DNA of 64,000 nt from Stenotrophomonas maltophilia (GCF_900186865.1 NZ_LT906480.1:2312001-2376000); one strand, 5' to 3'. Positions 15,084 through 24,149 are shown, numbered from the stretch's first letter. Notes: generated by a model from the sequence alone, not told the origin. Numbers and translations are program-made.

Positions 15084-16559
15084 TCAGGGCGACTTGGCCA
15101 GCTTGCTGTTGCGGATGCCGTAGCCCAGGTAGATCAGCAGGCCGAGCAGGGTCCAGCCAACGAACAGGTGCCAATGCACCACGAACGCCTGCCAGAACAG
15201 GAACAGGCAGGTGGCAGCGCCGAGCGGGCAGATGATCCAGACCATCGGCACGCGGAACGGGCGGTGCAGGTCCGGCTTGGTATAGCGCAGCACCAGCACG
15301 CCGACGCAGACGGTGGCGAAGGCCAGCAGGGTGCCCATCGAGACGAGTTCGCCGAGCACGTTCAGTGGCACCAGGCCGGCCAGCGCGGCGGCGATCACGC
15401 CGACCACGATGGTGGCGACGTACGGGGTGCGGAAGCGGGCGTGGACCTTGCCGAAGAACTTCGGCAGCAGGCCGTCGCGGGAGATGGTGTAGGCGATGCG
15501 GGTCTGGCCCATCATCATCACCAGCACCACCGAGGACAGGCCGGCGATGGCGCCGATTTCCACGAACGTCTTCAGCCAGGACAGGGTCGGGTAGGGCTCC
15601 AGCGCGGTCGCCACCGGCTTGTCGGTGCCGAGCAGGTGGTACGGCATCATGCCGGTCAGCACCGCACAGACGATGATGTAGACGATGGTGCACACCGCCA
15701 GCGAGCCGAGCAGGCCGATCGGCATGTTGCGCTGTGGGTCCTTGGTTTCGCCGGCGGCGGTGGAGACCGCGTCGAAGCCGATGTAGGCGAAGAACACGAT
15801 GGTGGCCGCGCGGAAGATGCCGCTCCAGCCGAACTCACCCGGCACGCCGGTGTTTTCCGGGATGAACGGCTGCCAGTTGGCCGGGTCGATATGGGCCGCG
15901 CCGATGCCGATGAACAGGCAGATGACGGTGACCTTGATCGCCACGATGATGGCGTTGACGAAGGCCGACTGGGTCACGCCCACGTACAGCAGGCCGGACA
16001 CCGCCGCCACGATCAGCACCGCCGGCAGGTTGAACAGCTTGCCGGAGGAGACGAACTCGCTGCCGGTCCAGGCGATGGGCGCGGCGCTGAGCAGGTCCGG
16101 GAACGGCATGTGCAGGGTGGTGGTGATGAAGCTGATCAGGTATGCCGACCAGCCCACCGCGACCGAGGCCGAGGCGAACAGGTACTCCAGCACCAGGCAC
16201 CAGCCGATGAACCAGGCCATGCCTTCGCCCAGGGTGGCGTAGGAGTACGAATAGGCACTGCCGGAGACCGGCATCATCGCCGCGAACTCGGCGTAGCACA
16301 GGCCCGCCAGGGCACAGGCGAAACCGGCCAGCACGAACGAAAGCATCACCGCCGGGCCGGCATGGTTGGCCGCGGCCTGGCCGGTCAGCACGAAGATACC
16401 AGCGCCGATCACCGCACCCACGCCAAGCAGGATGAGGTGTTTAGCCGTGAGGGTCCGTTTCAACGTGGCTTCGCCGTCCAGGCTGCCTTCGATGGGTTCG
16501 CCGGCATCGACGTGCCCGGCCGGTTCAACCGGCTTGACCCTCAACAGAGCTTTCAGCAT
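15084..16559 (-). CDS. APC-family amino-acid permease, paralogue
   Basis: Second APC transporter, 491 aa, paralogous to the downstream gene (compare GVGAVIGAGIFVLTGQAAANHAGPAV and PVSGSAYSYSYATLGEGMAWFIGW). I place the start at the ATG at 16559 (MLKALLRVKPVEPAG), with AGGAAG 6 nt upstream on the minus strand; the longer open frame has no such site. It has a longer hydrophilic N-terminus than its neighbour. The pair probably arose by tandem duplication and may differ in substrate or expression. Confidence 0.88.
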   Translation of the reverse strand: MLKALLRVKPVEPAGHVDAGEPIEGSLDGEATLKRTLTAKHLILLGVGAVIGAGIFVLTGQAAANHAGPAVMLSFVLAGFACALAGLCYAEFAAMMPVSGSAYSYSYATLGEGMAWFIGWCLVLEYLFASASVAVGWSAYLISFITTTLHMPFPDLLSAAPIAWTGSEFVSSGKLFNLPAVLIVAAVSGLLYVGVTQSAFVNAIIVAIKVTVICLFIGIGAAHIDPANWQPFIPENTGVPGEFGWSGIFRAATIVFFAYIGFDAVSTAAGETKDPQRNMPIGLLGSLAVCTIVYIIVCAVLTGMMPYHLLGTDKPVATALEPYPTLSWLKTFVEIGAIAGLSSVVLVMMMGQTRIAYTISRDGLLPKFFGKVHARFRTPYVATIVVGVIAAALAGLVPLNVLGELVSMGTLLAFATVCVGVLVLRYTKPDLHRPFRVPMVWIICPLGAATCLFLFWQAFVVHWHLFVGWTLLGLLIYLGYGIRNSKLAKSP

Positions 16560-16692
16560 GCAGTACTTCCTAGTGATCGGATGGGGTGGGCCGCCGATAC
16601 GTTGCCGGCAACCCTGGAATGGTGAAGGCCGCGCGAACGGCCCGCTGTACCTTAGCCAAAGCTGAAGCCAACGCACAAGCGCAATCGCAACA

Positions 16693-17307
16693 ATGAACGG
16701 CGATAATGAGCAGTATTTTTCCAGACCGCCCCCATTCATGCGCCAGACCGCCGAAACCCTTGCCGTGCTTGACGATCGCCTGCGCGACCTGCTGCGGGAC
16801 TACGCCCGCCGTGAGCCTGCCCACGACGCACTGGCTGCCGAATTCGGCACATTGTTGGACGATCCGGAAGATCCGTTCCGCCGCGAGCGCCTGGCCGGCC
16901 ACTTCACCGCCAGCTGCTGGCTGGTCAGTGCCGATGGCCAGCGCCTGCTGCTGACCCATCACCGCAAGCTGCAGCGCTGGCTGCAGCTGGGCGGCCACGC
17001 CGACGGTGACCGCGACCTGGCCCAGGTGGCACTGAAGGAAGCCGAGGAGGAGTCGGGCCTGAGCGGCCTGGTGCTGGAAGACCCGGCCATCTTCGATCTG
17101 GACAAGCATTGGATCCCGGAGCGCAAGGATGTGCCGGGGCACTGGCACTACGACGTGCGTTTCGTGATCCGGGCGCTGGGTGGCGAGGCCTTCGTGCTCA
17201 GCGAGGAGTCACTCGACCTGGCCTGGCGGCCGGTGACCGAAGTCGCGGCCGATCCGGAATCGGACGAATCCATGCAGCGCATGGCGCGCCGCTGGCTGGC
17301 ACGTTGA
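16693..17307 (+). CDS. Nudix hydrolase
   Basis: Nudix-fold pyrophosphohydrolase of 204 aa, divergent from the permease genes. The Nudix box reads GGHADGDRDLAQVALKEAEE followed by ESGL (near residues 97-120). It departs from the consensus GX5EX7REUXEEXGU by having D/R instead of the first E and K instead of R, but the EAEEES metal-binding core is intact. The N-terminus holds a helical extension (ETLAVLDDRLRDLLRDYARRE). An alternative start is the ATG at 16738. Substrate unknown. A 30-bp hairpin follows the stop by three nucleotides. Confidence 0.82.
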   Translation: MNGDNEQYFSRPPPFMRQTAETLAVLDDRLRDLLRDYARREPAHDALAAEFGTLLDDPEDPFRRERLAGHFTASCWLVSADGQRLLLTHHRKLQRWLQLGGHADGDRDLAQVALKEAEEESGLSGLVLEDPAIFDLDKHWIPERKDVPGHWHYDVRFVIRALGGEAFVLSEESLDLAWRPVTEVAADPESDESMQRMARRWLAR

Positions 17308-17310
17308 GGT

Positions 17311-17386
17311 AAAAAGGGGACGGAGGGGATTAAGTCGTTTATAGCGCATGTGCCGCAAACGACTTAATCCCCTCCGTCCCCTTTTT
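17311..17386. terminator. Bidirectional terminator: 30-bp perfect inverted repeat
   Basis: Arms 17311-17340 and 17357-17386 are complementary over all 30 bases with a 16-nt loop. Each arm begins or ends with an A5 or T5 run, so an RNA made from either direction ends in a GC-rich stem plus U-tract. It fills the gap between the convergent nudix and serA genes and abuts the serA stop codon. The core GGGGACGGAGGGGATTAAG is shared with the repeat at 48700-48775, so it is a dispersed family. Confidence 0.85.
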
Positions 17387-18628
17387 TCAATACAGGATGC
17401 GCGTCCGCAGCGTGCCCGGAATCGCGGCCAGTTCGTCGCGCACGGCGGCGGCCTGTGCCTCGCTGGCGGTGATGTCGATCACCACGTAACCCACCTTCGG
17501 GTCGGTGCGCAGGAACTGGCCGTCGATGTTGACGTTGTGGCGCGAGAAGATCTCGTTGACCCTGGACAGCACGCCCGGCACGTTCTGGTGGATGTGCAGC
17601 AGGCGCAGGCTGTCCTCGTGTTCGGGCAGGGTCACTTCCGGGAAGTTGACCGCCGACAGGGTGCTGCCGTTGTCGCTGTAGCGCACCAGCTTGGCCGCCA
17701 CCTCCACGCCGATGTTGTCCTGCGCCTCCAGCGTGCTGCCGCCCACGTGCGGGGTCAGGATCACATTGTCGTGGCGGGTCAGCGGCGATTCGAAGATATC
17801 GCCATTGCCCTTCGGCTCGACCGGGAACACGTCCAGCGCGGCGCCGCCGACGTGGCCGCTGGCCAGGGCCGCGTCCAGCGCATCGATGTCGACCACGGTG
17901 CCGCGCGCGGCGTTGATCAGGTGCGCGCCCTTGCGCATCTTCGCCAGCTCGGTGCTGCCGATCATCCACTGCGTGGCCGGGGTCTCCGGCACATGCAGGG
18001 TGACGATGTCGGCGCGGGCCAGCAGGTCGTCCAGGCTGGCCGCAGCACGCGCATTGCCCAGCGCCAGCTTGGTTTCCACGTCGTGGAAGATCACCTGCAT
18101 GCCCAGCGATTCGGCCAGCACGCCGACCTGGGTGCCGATGTGGCCATAGCCGATGATGCCCAAGGTCTTGCCACGCACCTCATGGCTGCCGCTGGCCGAC
18201 TTCGACCAGCCGCCGCGATGGCACTCGGCATTCTTCTGCGGAATGCCACGGGTGAGCATGATGGCCTCGGCAATCACCAGCTCGGCCACGCTGCGGGTGT
18301 TGGAATAGGGCGCGTTGAACACCGGGATGCCGGCCAGCTCGGCCGCGTCCAGGTCGACCTGGTTGGTGCCGATGCAGAAGCAGCCCACCGCGATCAGGCG
18401 CTTGGCCTCGGCCAGCACCTCGGCGCTGAGCTGGGTGCGCGAACGGATGCCGACGATGTGCGCCTCGGCGATGCGCGCCTTCAGTTCGTCCTCGGGCAGT
18501 GCCTTGGTGTGCGCCTCGATCTGGCTGTAGCCGGCGGCGCTGAACACCTCCACGGCGGTCTGGCTGACCCCCTCCAGCAACAGCACGCGGATATCCTGCT
18601 TGGGGAACGAGGTCTTCTTCGGCGACAT
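17387..18628 (-). CDS. serA: D-3-phosphoglycerate dehydrogenase
   Basis: First enzyme of serine biosynthesis, oxidising 3-phosphoglycerate with NAD. It is 413 aa when started at the ATG at 18628 (MSPKKTSFPKQDIRVLLLEG); the longer frame adds an unlikely leader. The D-2-hydroxyacid dehydrogenase fold shows the NAD motif GIIGYGHIGTQVG near residue 158, the catalytic Arg region INAARGTVVD and HVGGSTLEAQ. A C-terminal ACT domain (HQNVPGVLSRVNEIFSRHNV) indicates serine feedback control as in E. coli SerA. E. coli SerA also reduces 2-ketoglutarate to D-2-hydroxyglutarate, which gives meaning to the divergent neighbour. Confidence 0.95.
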   Translation of the reverse strand: MSPKKTSFPKQDIRVLLLEGVSQTAVEVFSAAGYSQIEAHTKALPEDELKARIAEAHIVGIRSRTQLSAEVLAEAKRLIAVGCFCIGTNQVDLDAAELAGIPVFNAPYSNTRSVAELVIAEAIMLTRGIPQKNAECHRGGWSKSASGSHEVRGKTLGIIGYGHIGTQVGVLAESLGMQVIFHDVETKLALGNARAAASLDDLLARADIVTLHVPETPATQWMIGSTELAKMRKGAHLINAARGTVVDIDALDAALASGHVGGAALDVFPVEPKGNGDIFESPLTRHDNVILTPHVGGSTLEAQDNIGVEVAAKLVRYSDNGSTLSAVNFPEVTLPEHEDSLRLLHIHQNVPGVLSRVNEIFSRHNVNIDGQFLRTDPKVGYVVIDITASEAQAAAVRDELAAIPGTLRTRILY

Positions 18629-18797
18629 GGGGCGACACGGCCAGTGGGACAGGGGCTGACCACTATGCCAGATCGAAGCGCCCATGGTGCAGTGCGCAAT
18701 TGGTTGCATCCGTAGCTATCTGCAGCGCGGCAGGGCTGGACGCTGGCGCGTGCCGCTGGCACGCTTGCCCGTTCTTCACGCCCCGCGCTGGACCGTC

Positions 18798-20186
18798 ATG
18801 ACCGATTCCCGCATTGCCTCGCTGCAGCAGGCCTGTCCCGGCCTGAAGCTGAAGACCGACCCGGCCGACCTGGAGCATTACGGGCGCGACTGGACCCGGC
18901 GCTGGACGCCGGCGCCGTTGGCGATCGCACTGCCGGCCACGGTCGAGGAAGTGCAGGCGGTGATGCGCTGGAGTGCGGGCGAGGGCGTGGCCGTGGTGCC
19001 GTCCGGCGGCCGTACCGGCCTCTCCGGTGGCGCGGTGGCTGCCAACGGCGAGCTGGTGCTCAGCCTGGAACGGATGAACAAGGCGCTGGCCTACGACGCG
19101 GTCGATCGCACCCTGGTGGTGCAGGCCGGCATGCCGCTGGAAGCCGTGCACAACGCCGCGCTGGACCACGGCCTGATCTACCCGGTGGATTTCGCCGCGC
19201 GTGGTTCCTGCACGATCGGCGGCAACATCGCCACCAATGCCGGTGGCATCCGCGTGATCCGTTACGGCAACACCCGCGAGTGGATCGCCGGGCTGAAGGT
19301 GGTCACCGCCAGTGGCGAGTTGCTGGAGCTCAACAAGGGCCTGATCAAGAACTCCAGCGGCTATGACTTCCGCCAGCTGCTGATCGGTTCGGAAGGCACG
19401 CTGGGCGTGATCGTCGAAGCGACGGTGAAGCTGACCGATCCGCCGCCGGCCAGCAACGTGATGCTGCTGGCGCTGCCCAGCTTCGAAGTGCTGATGCAGG
19501 TATTCGCCGCGTTCCGCGCGCGGCTGCAGCTGCAGGCCTTCGAATTCTTTACCGACCGGGCGCTGGAGCACGTGCTGGCGCATGGTGCGCAGGCACCGTT
19601 CGACGAGGTGCATCCGTACTACGTGGTCACCGAGTTCGCCGCCAACGACGAAGCGCAGGAAGCGGCGGCGATGGCGGCCTTCGAGGACTGCATGGGCAAC
19701 GGCTGGGTCAGCGACGGCGTGATCAGTGCCAGCGATGCCCAGGCCGCCCAGTTGTGGCGCCTGCGCGAAGGCATCACCGAATCGCTGGCGCGCTACAAGC
19801 CCTACAAGAACGACGTCTCGGTGCGGATCTCGGCGATGCCGGCGTTCCTGGCCGAGACCCAGGCATTGATCGGCCAGGCCTACCCGCACTTCGATGTGGT
19901 GTGGTTCGGTCATATCGGTGACGGCAACCTGCACATCAACGTGCTCAAGCCCGATGACACCAGCGACGCCGATTTCGTGGCGCAGTGCGAGCATGTGACC
20001 AAGCTGCTGGCGCAGGTGCTGGCCCGGTTCGATGGCAGCATCTCGGCTGAACACGGCATCGGCCTGGTCAAGAAGGGCTACCTGGACAGCACCCGCGGCC
20101 CGGCCGAGATCGCCCTGATGAAGGCGGTCAAACGTGCGTTCGATCCCCAAGCGCGGCTGAATCCCGGCAAGCTGTTCGACGTTTGA
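18798..20186 (+). CDS. FAD-linked D-2-hydroxyglutarate dehydrogenase-like protein
   Basis: FAD-binding type 4 (GlcD/D2HGDH) flavoprotein of 462 aa. The start ATG at 18798 gives MTDSRIASLQQACPG; an upstream in-frame start at 18684 would run into the divergent promoter region. The FAD segment is VVPSGGRTGLSGGAVAANGE near residue 70, and the C-terminal domain carries WFGHIGDGNLHINVL and ISAEHGIGLVKKGYL. It sits divergently from serA with a 169-nt spacer. Published work in Pseudomonas (from memory) links D2HGDH and SerA, the former removing the D-2-hydroxyglutarate the latter makes; the adjacency here fits. A D-lactate or glycolate oxidase is the main alternative. Confidence 0.82.
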   Translation: MTDSRIASLQQACPGLKLKTDPADLEHYGRDWTRRWTPAPLAIALPATVEEVQAVMRWSAGEGVAVVPSGGRTGLSGGAVAANGELVLSLERMNKALAYDAVDRTLVVQAGMPLEAVHNAALDHGLIYPVDFAARGSCTIGGNIATNAGGIRVIRYGNTREWIAGLKVVTASGELLELNKGLIKNSSGYDFRQLLIGSEGTLGVIVEATVKLTDPPPASNVMLLALPSFEVLMQVFAAFRARLQLQAFEFFTDRALEHVLAHGAQAPFDEVHPYYVVTEFAANDEAQEAAAMAAFEDCMGNGWVSDGVISASDAQAAQLWRLREGITESLARYKPYKNDVSVRISAMPAFLAETQALIGQAYPHFDVVWFGHIGDGNLHINVLKPDDTSDADFVAQCEHVTKLLAQVLARFDGSISAEHGIGLVKKGYLDSTRGPAEIALMKAVKRAFDPQARLNPGKLFDV

Positions 20187-20248
20187 GCCGGGCAAATCCT
20201 TCACGCACCCGTTACGCTCCACGCTTCCTCACAACCGGCTTCGAACCG

Positions 20249-20548
20249 ATGACCCGTCCGCTTCTGCTGCTCGCCCTGCTGTCCCTGCCGCTGGCCGGCT
20301 TTGCTTCCAGCTTCGCCGGCACCTCGGCCGGTTCCGCCACCGGTGCATCATCGGGCTCTTCGGCCAGCAGCTCGGGCGACGACAAGGTGGTGCAGGCCGC
20401 ACGTGATGATGCCGCCGCGTTCATCGCCAGCGACGGCCAGATCCGTGGCGCCCGCCTGCAGGCCGCGCTGGTCCACCTGCGTGAGCAGAGCGCTGCCGCA
20501 CAGCAGCAGAGCGACCTGGAACTGGCCCGCGCGCTGCTGGCGCGTTGA
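20249..20548 (+). CDS. DUF2388 (TIGR02448-type) small exported protein
   Basis: Small secreted protein of 99 aa with signal peptide MTRPLLLLALLSLPLAGFAS and a Ser/Gly/Ala-rich stretch, then the conserved DDKVVQAARDDAAAFIASDG and ARLQAALVHLREQ segments. I recognise these from the DUF2388 family common in Pseudomonas. Function unknown. I use the ATG at 20249 because it gives the signal peptide. The next gene encodes a DUF4105 protein, a pairing that I recall from other gammaproteobacteria and that suggests a shared envelope role. Confidence 0.75.
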   Translation: MTRPLLLLALLSLPLAGFASSFAGTSAGSATGASSGSSASSSGDDKVVQAARDDAAAFIASDGQIRGARLQAALVHLREQSAAAQQQSDLELARALLAR

Positions 20549-20554
20549 TCCCGG

Positions 20555-20625
20555 GTAGTGCCGGCCGCTGGCTGGCAACGCCATGACATCTGCACGGAAC
20601 GCAGCCAGGCATGGCCTGGCTCTAC
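20555..20625. repeat. SMAG-type palindrome pair reaching into a CDS
   Basis: A SMAG dimer in inverted orientation. The first unit has GTAG at 20555-20558 and an 8-bp stem with one G-U pair (20559-20566/20570-20577). The second has stem 20603-20610/20614-20621 and CTAC at 20622-20625, which lies inside codons 7-14 of the following gene. Confidence 0.75.
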
Positions 20626-22379
20626 TGCTGGCCGTTCCGGCCGCACATGCCAGCGAAGACCTGCGCCTGAATCCGGAAGGGCTGAGCCCTGCACAGCAGC
20701 AGCTCGCCAGCGAGACCCTGGCCGACGTGCAGTCCCTGCTGCCAGATGGCCTGCTGCGCGCACTGCCAGCACACGTGCAGGTGCGCTGGAGCGACCACCT
20801 GCCGGCCGATGTGCACGGTCGCGCTTTCGCCGGCCGCATCGACCTGCGTCGCGAGCTGCTGGATGATGCCGTGCCCGGCGCACGCCGTGCACGACGCAGC
20901 GCGCTGGTGCATGAACTGACCCATGTTGCAGACCGTAGCGGCGCGAACTGGTCGCGCAGTGCGCGCTGGCGCGACCTGGCCGGATGGCAGCGCAAGCCCT
21001 GGCATCTCGGCCGTGGTGGCAACGACTTCCGTGACCGTAGTCCGGATGCCTATGAGCTGAAGGACCCGGCCGAGTACCTGGCAGTGAACGCCGAGCATTT
21101 CGTGCTCGACAGCGAGTTTGCCTGCCGGCGCCCGGCGCTGGCGCAGTGGTACCAGGCCCATTTCGGAACCCCGCCATCGCTGCCGCAGTCGCACTGCGCG
21201 GCCACGTTGCCATTGCTGCAGGCCGAATCGGAAGAGGGTGCGGCATCGCTGCTGCAGCTCGATCCTTCGCGCGTCTACGCCGTGGACTACCTGTTCGCCG
21301 AAGGCAGTGCGCAGCCGATGAGCCGCTGGGGGCACAGCATGCTGCGGCTGGTGATCTGCCGGCCGGGCCGTGCGCCGGGGCCAGACTGCCGCCTGGACCT
21401 GGAGTACCACCGCGTGCTGTCGTTCCGCGCATTCGTAGGTGATGTGCAGATTTCCAACTGGCGTGGCCTGAGCGGCGGCTATCCCTCGCGCCTGTTCGTG
21501 CTGCCGCTGCAGCAGGTGGTGGACGAGTACACCAAGGTGGAACTGCGTGGGTTACAGTCGCTGCCGTTGCAGTTGTCGCCCGGCGAGATCGCCGGCCTGC
21601 TCGAGCGCACTGCACAGGTGCACTGGAGCTATGACGGGCGCTATTACTTCGTCAGCAACAACTGCGCGGTGGAAACTGCAAAGCTGCTGCAGGCGGGTGT
21701 GCCGCGCCTGGGGGCGGCCGGGCTGGCCCAGCTGAGTCCGCGCGGGTTGAAGCGTCGGCTGTCCCGGCTGCATGTGCTGGACGAGCAGGTGCTGACGGAC
21801 CGCAATGCAGCGCAGGCGCAGGGCTACTACTTTGCCTCGGCGCGCGATCACTATCAGCAGTTGTTCGCGGTGGCGAGCTCACAGCTGGGGCTGCCGGTGC
21901 GCGATGTGCGCGCCTGGCTGAAGCTGCCCGCACAGCAGCGTGCGCCCTGGCTGCTGCAGGGTGACCTGCGTGCCAGCGCCGGGCTGCTGCTGCTGGAACA
22001 GGCTGCGCAACGCCGCGCCGAACTGCGCGCGCGCGATGTGCTGAAACGGCGCCTGCTGGCGGCACCGGACAGTGCCGAGACGCGCGGCCTGCGCCAGCTG
22101 CTGGAGCAGGGTGGGCAATGGCTGCGCCCGGGTACGCTGCTGGTCGACGATGGCTACGGGTTGCCGCTTGCCGATGAGCAGGCGCTGTTGTCCGAGGTCG
22201 TGGCCACCGCCAGTGCGCAGGCGGTGCCGGCGTGGCAGGCGCTGCGCGTACAGCTGCGCCAGACGCTGCCGGCGCCGCAGCGCGACGAAATGGATGCGAT
22301 CGACGCCAATCTGACCACACTCGGCGCGCACCTGCGCGAACAGGCCAGGCTGCCGGCTACTGACGCGGAAGCTCGATGA
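20583..22379 (+). CDS. DUF4105 protein with HExxH motif, periplasmic
   Basis: Exported protein of 598 aa. The signal peptide is MTSARNAARHGLALLLAVPAAHA, part of which is encoded by a SMAG palindrome. The N-terminal half carries a metallopeptidase-like ALVHELTHVADRSG (HExxH) near residue 115. The C-terminal half is DUF4105, a papain-like NlpC/P60-related fold, with the catalytic-type His in SRWGHSMLRLV near 245 and Cys in YFVSNNCAVETAKLLQAG near 360. The Bacteroides lipoprotein N-acyltransferase Lnb shares this domain, so an acyl- or peptide-bond chemistry in the envelope is possible. Its last 23 nt overlap the convergent smeSy-like gene. Confidence 0.78.
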   Translation: MTSARNAARHGLALLLAVPAAHASEDLRLNPEGLSPAQQQLASETLADVQSLLPDGLLRALPAHVQVRWSDHLPADVHGRAFAGRIDLRRELLDDAVPGARRARRSALVHELTHVADRSGANWSRSARWRDLAGWQRKPWHLGRGGNDFRDRSPDAYELKDPAEYLAVNAEHFVLDSEFACRRPALAQWYQAHFGTPPSLPQSHCAATLPLLQAESEEGAASLLQLDPSRVYAVDYLFAEGSAQPMSRWGHSMLRLVICRPGRAPGPDCRLDLEYHRVLSFRAFVGDVQISNWRGLSGGYPSRLFVLPLQQVVDEYTKVELRGLQSLPLQLSPGEIAGLLERTAQVHWSYDGRYYFVSNNCAVETAKLLQAGVPRLGAAGLAQLSPRGLKRRLSRLHVLDEQVLTDRNAAQAQGYYFASARDHYQQLFAVASSQLGLPVRDVRAWLKLPAQQRAPWLLQGDLRASAGLLLLEQAAQRRAELRARDVLKRRLLAAPDSAETRGLRQLLEQGGQWLRPGTLLVDDGYGLPLADEQALLSEVVATASAQAVPAWQALRVQLRQTLPAPQRDEMDAIDANLTTLGAHLREQARLPATDAEAR

Positions 22380-23433
22380 CGAAGCGGCTGCCGCCGGCGC
22401 TGCCGGGCGTGCAGTAGACGCGGCCGCCATGTGCATCGGCGATGGCCTTGACCACCGCCAGGCCCAGCCCGCTGCCGCCGCCCTGGCGGGAGCGCGAGCC
22501 GTCGGCGCGCATGAACGGAGTGAAGATGTCGGTGTGAAGTTCCGGGTCGATGCCCGGGCCTTCGTCCTCGATCGCCACCTGCACGTGTCCGGGCGTGTCG
22601 TGCACGGCAATCCGCACCTTGCCCGGGCTGGCGTAGCGGCGCGCATTCTCCAGCAGTGCCAGCAGGGCCTGGCGCAAGCGTGTCGGGTCACAGTGCGCGT
22701 TGTGCTCCTCGCGGCTGGTTTCCAGCTCCAGCACGAAGCCGGCGGCGCGGAACTGCGGGTCGACCAGGGTCATCACCGAATGCACTTCGGCCACCACGTC
22801 GGTGCGTGCGCGGCGTACGTCCAACCGCGCGTTGTCGGACAGGCTCAACACGCGCAGATCCTCGATCAGGCGTGAGAGGCCTTCGACCTGTGCCAGCAGG
22901 CTGCGGAACTGGGATTCGTCTGGCTGGAACACGCCCTCGGCCAGCCCCTGCAGGCGACCACGCAGGATCGTCACCGGAGTCCGCAGTTCATGGGCAATGG
23001 CCGCATGCCACATCGCGCGCTCGCTTTCCATGTGCTGCAGGCGGCGCGCCATCGCATTGAAATCCTCGACCAGGGTGGCCACTTCGCCGGGTGAGTTTTC
23101 CTGGGCGCTGGCGCGCGCACCGAGGTCGCCGCCAGCAAGCGCGCGCACGCTGTCAACCAGTGAATTCAACGGCGACAGGATGCGGTGGGCAAGGCGGAAC
23201 GAGGCGGCGATGGCCAGTGCCAGGCCGGTCAGGATCACCCCGACCATCCATGCCAGCTCCGGCCCGGTCGGCAGCCAGCTTTCCGGCTCTTCGGCACTGC
23301 CGGGGAAGAACTCGACCAGCACCGCGTACAGCAGCCACGATGACAGGATCATCATCACGATGACGCCGATCACCATCAGCGACATCGAGACGATGATGTG
23401 GCGACTGAGCCCGGAGCGGCGCAGGCGGGCCAT
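22357..23433 (-). CDS. smeSy: Sensor histidine kinase of the efflux locus
   Basis: Membrane histidine kinase of 358 aa. TM1 is near residues 12-40 and TM2 near 62-82 with a short periplasmic loop (FFPGSAEEPESWLPTGPE). A HAMP segment (RILSPLNSLVDSVRALAGGDL) follows, then the HisKA H-box AAIAHELRTPVTILRGR near 146, and HATPase boxes at N (ALLENARRYASPG), G1 (IEDEGPGIDPE) and G2 (GGGSGLGLAVVKAIADAHGG). Its start overlaps the regulator stop by one base (TGATG), so the two are coupled. The arrangement regulator-kinase, divergent from an MFP-RND pair without outer-membrane gene, matches SmeSyRy-SmeYZ of S. maltophilia. The symbol is by context. Confidence 0.8.
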   Translation of the reverse strand: MARLRRSGLSRHIIVSMSLMVIGVIVMMILSSWLLYAVLVEFFPGSAEEPESWLPTGPELAWMVGVILTGLALAIAASFRLAHRILSPLNSLVDSVRALAGGDLGARASAQENSPGEVATLVEDFNAMARRLQHMESERAMWHAAIAHELRTPVTILRGRLQGLAEGVFQPDESQFRSLLAQVEGLSRLIEDLRVLSLSDNARLDVRRARTDVVAEVHSVMTLVDPQFRAAGFVLELETSREEHNAHCDPTRLRQALLALLENARRYASPGKVRIAVHDTPGHVQVAIEDEGPGIDPELHTDIFTPFMRADGSRSRQGGGSGLGLAVVKAIADAHGGRVYCTPGSAGGSRFVIELPRQ

Positions 23434-24149
23434 CAGCGGTCGGCCATCAACCGGTAGCCGACACCGCGCACGCTGGCCGGAACATTGACCATGCCCACTT
23501 CATCCAGCTTGCGGCGCAGCTTGCTGACATGGCTGTCGACCGTGCGCTCCAGCGCCTCGCTTTCCGGCAGGCATTCGTGCATCAGTTCGCTGCGGCTGAA
23601 GATGCGGGTCGGCGCCAGCGCCATGCAGTGCAGCAGCTTGAACTCGGTGAGGGTGAGCAGCACTTCGTGGCTGTAGCCGTCGCCTTCCACATGCACGGCA
23701 TGGGTGGCCGAGTCGATCAGCAACGGGCCCGCGCGCAGTGCGGTCGGTGCGTCCACGCGCGAGCCACGCAGCGTACGCCGCAGCACGGCGCGCACGCGCG
23801 CTGCCACTTCGGCTGGATTGAACGGCTTGACCACGTAGTCGTCGGCGCCCATGCGCAGCGCAGTCAGCTTGTCCAGGTCCTGGTCCAGCGCGGTCAGCAT
23901 GATCACCGGCGTTTCGCCGCGCTGGCGTAGCTGGGTCAGTACGCTCCAGCCATCCAGCCGCGGCAGTTGTACGTCGAGCAGGACCAGGTCGGGGCGGGCG
24001 CTGCGGTGCAGGTCCAGTGCACTGTGGCCATCGGCGGCACGCAGGGTGCGTAGTCCTTCGCGTTCCAGGTAGGCGGTAAGAATATCGGCGATCTCGGCCT
24101 CATCCTCGACGATCAGGACGAGGGCGGCGAGGGCAGGGGAGGCATGCAT
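23433..24149 (-). CDS. smeRy: OmpR-type response regulator of the efflux locus
   Basis: Two-component response regulator of 238 aa when started at the ATG at 24149 (MHASPALAALVLIVEDEAEIAD). The receiver has the phosphoacceptor Asp in DLVLLDVQLPRLDGW near residue 58 and Lys in DDYVVKPFNPAEV near 109. The C-terminal winged helix includes TLTEFKLLHCMALAPTR and VDSHVSKLRRKLDEVG. It is transcribed divergently from the MFP gene across a 129-nt spacer, where its binding site should lie. In S. maltophilia the SmeSyRy system controls SmeYZ; symbol assigned by gene order. Confidence 0.8.
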   Translation of the reverse strand: MHASPALAALVLIVEDEAEIADILTAYLEREGLRTLRAADGHSALDLHRSARPDLVLLDVQLPRLDGWSVLTQLRQRGETPVIMLTALDQDLDKLTALRMGADDYVVKPFNPAEVAARVRAVLRRTLRGSRVDAPTALRAGPLLIDSATHAVHVEGDGYSHEVLLTLTEFKLLHCMALAPTRIFSRSELMHECLPESEALERTVDSHVSKLRRKLDEVGMVNVPASVRGVGYRLMADR

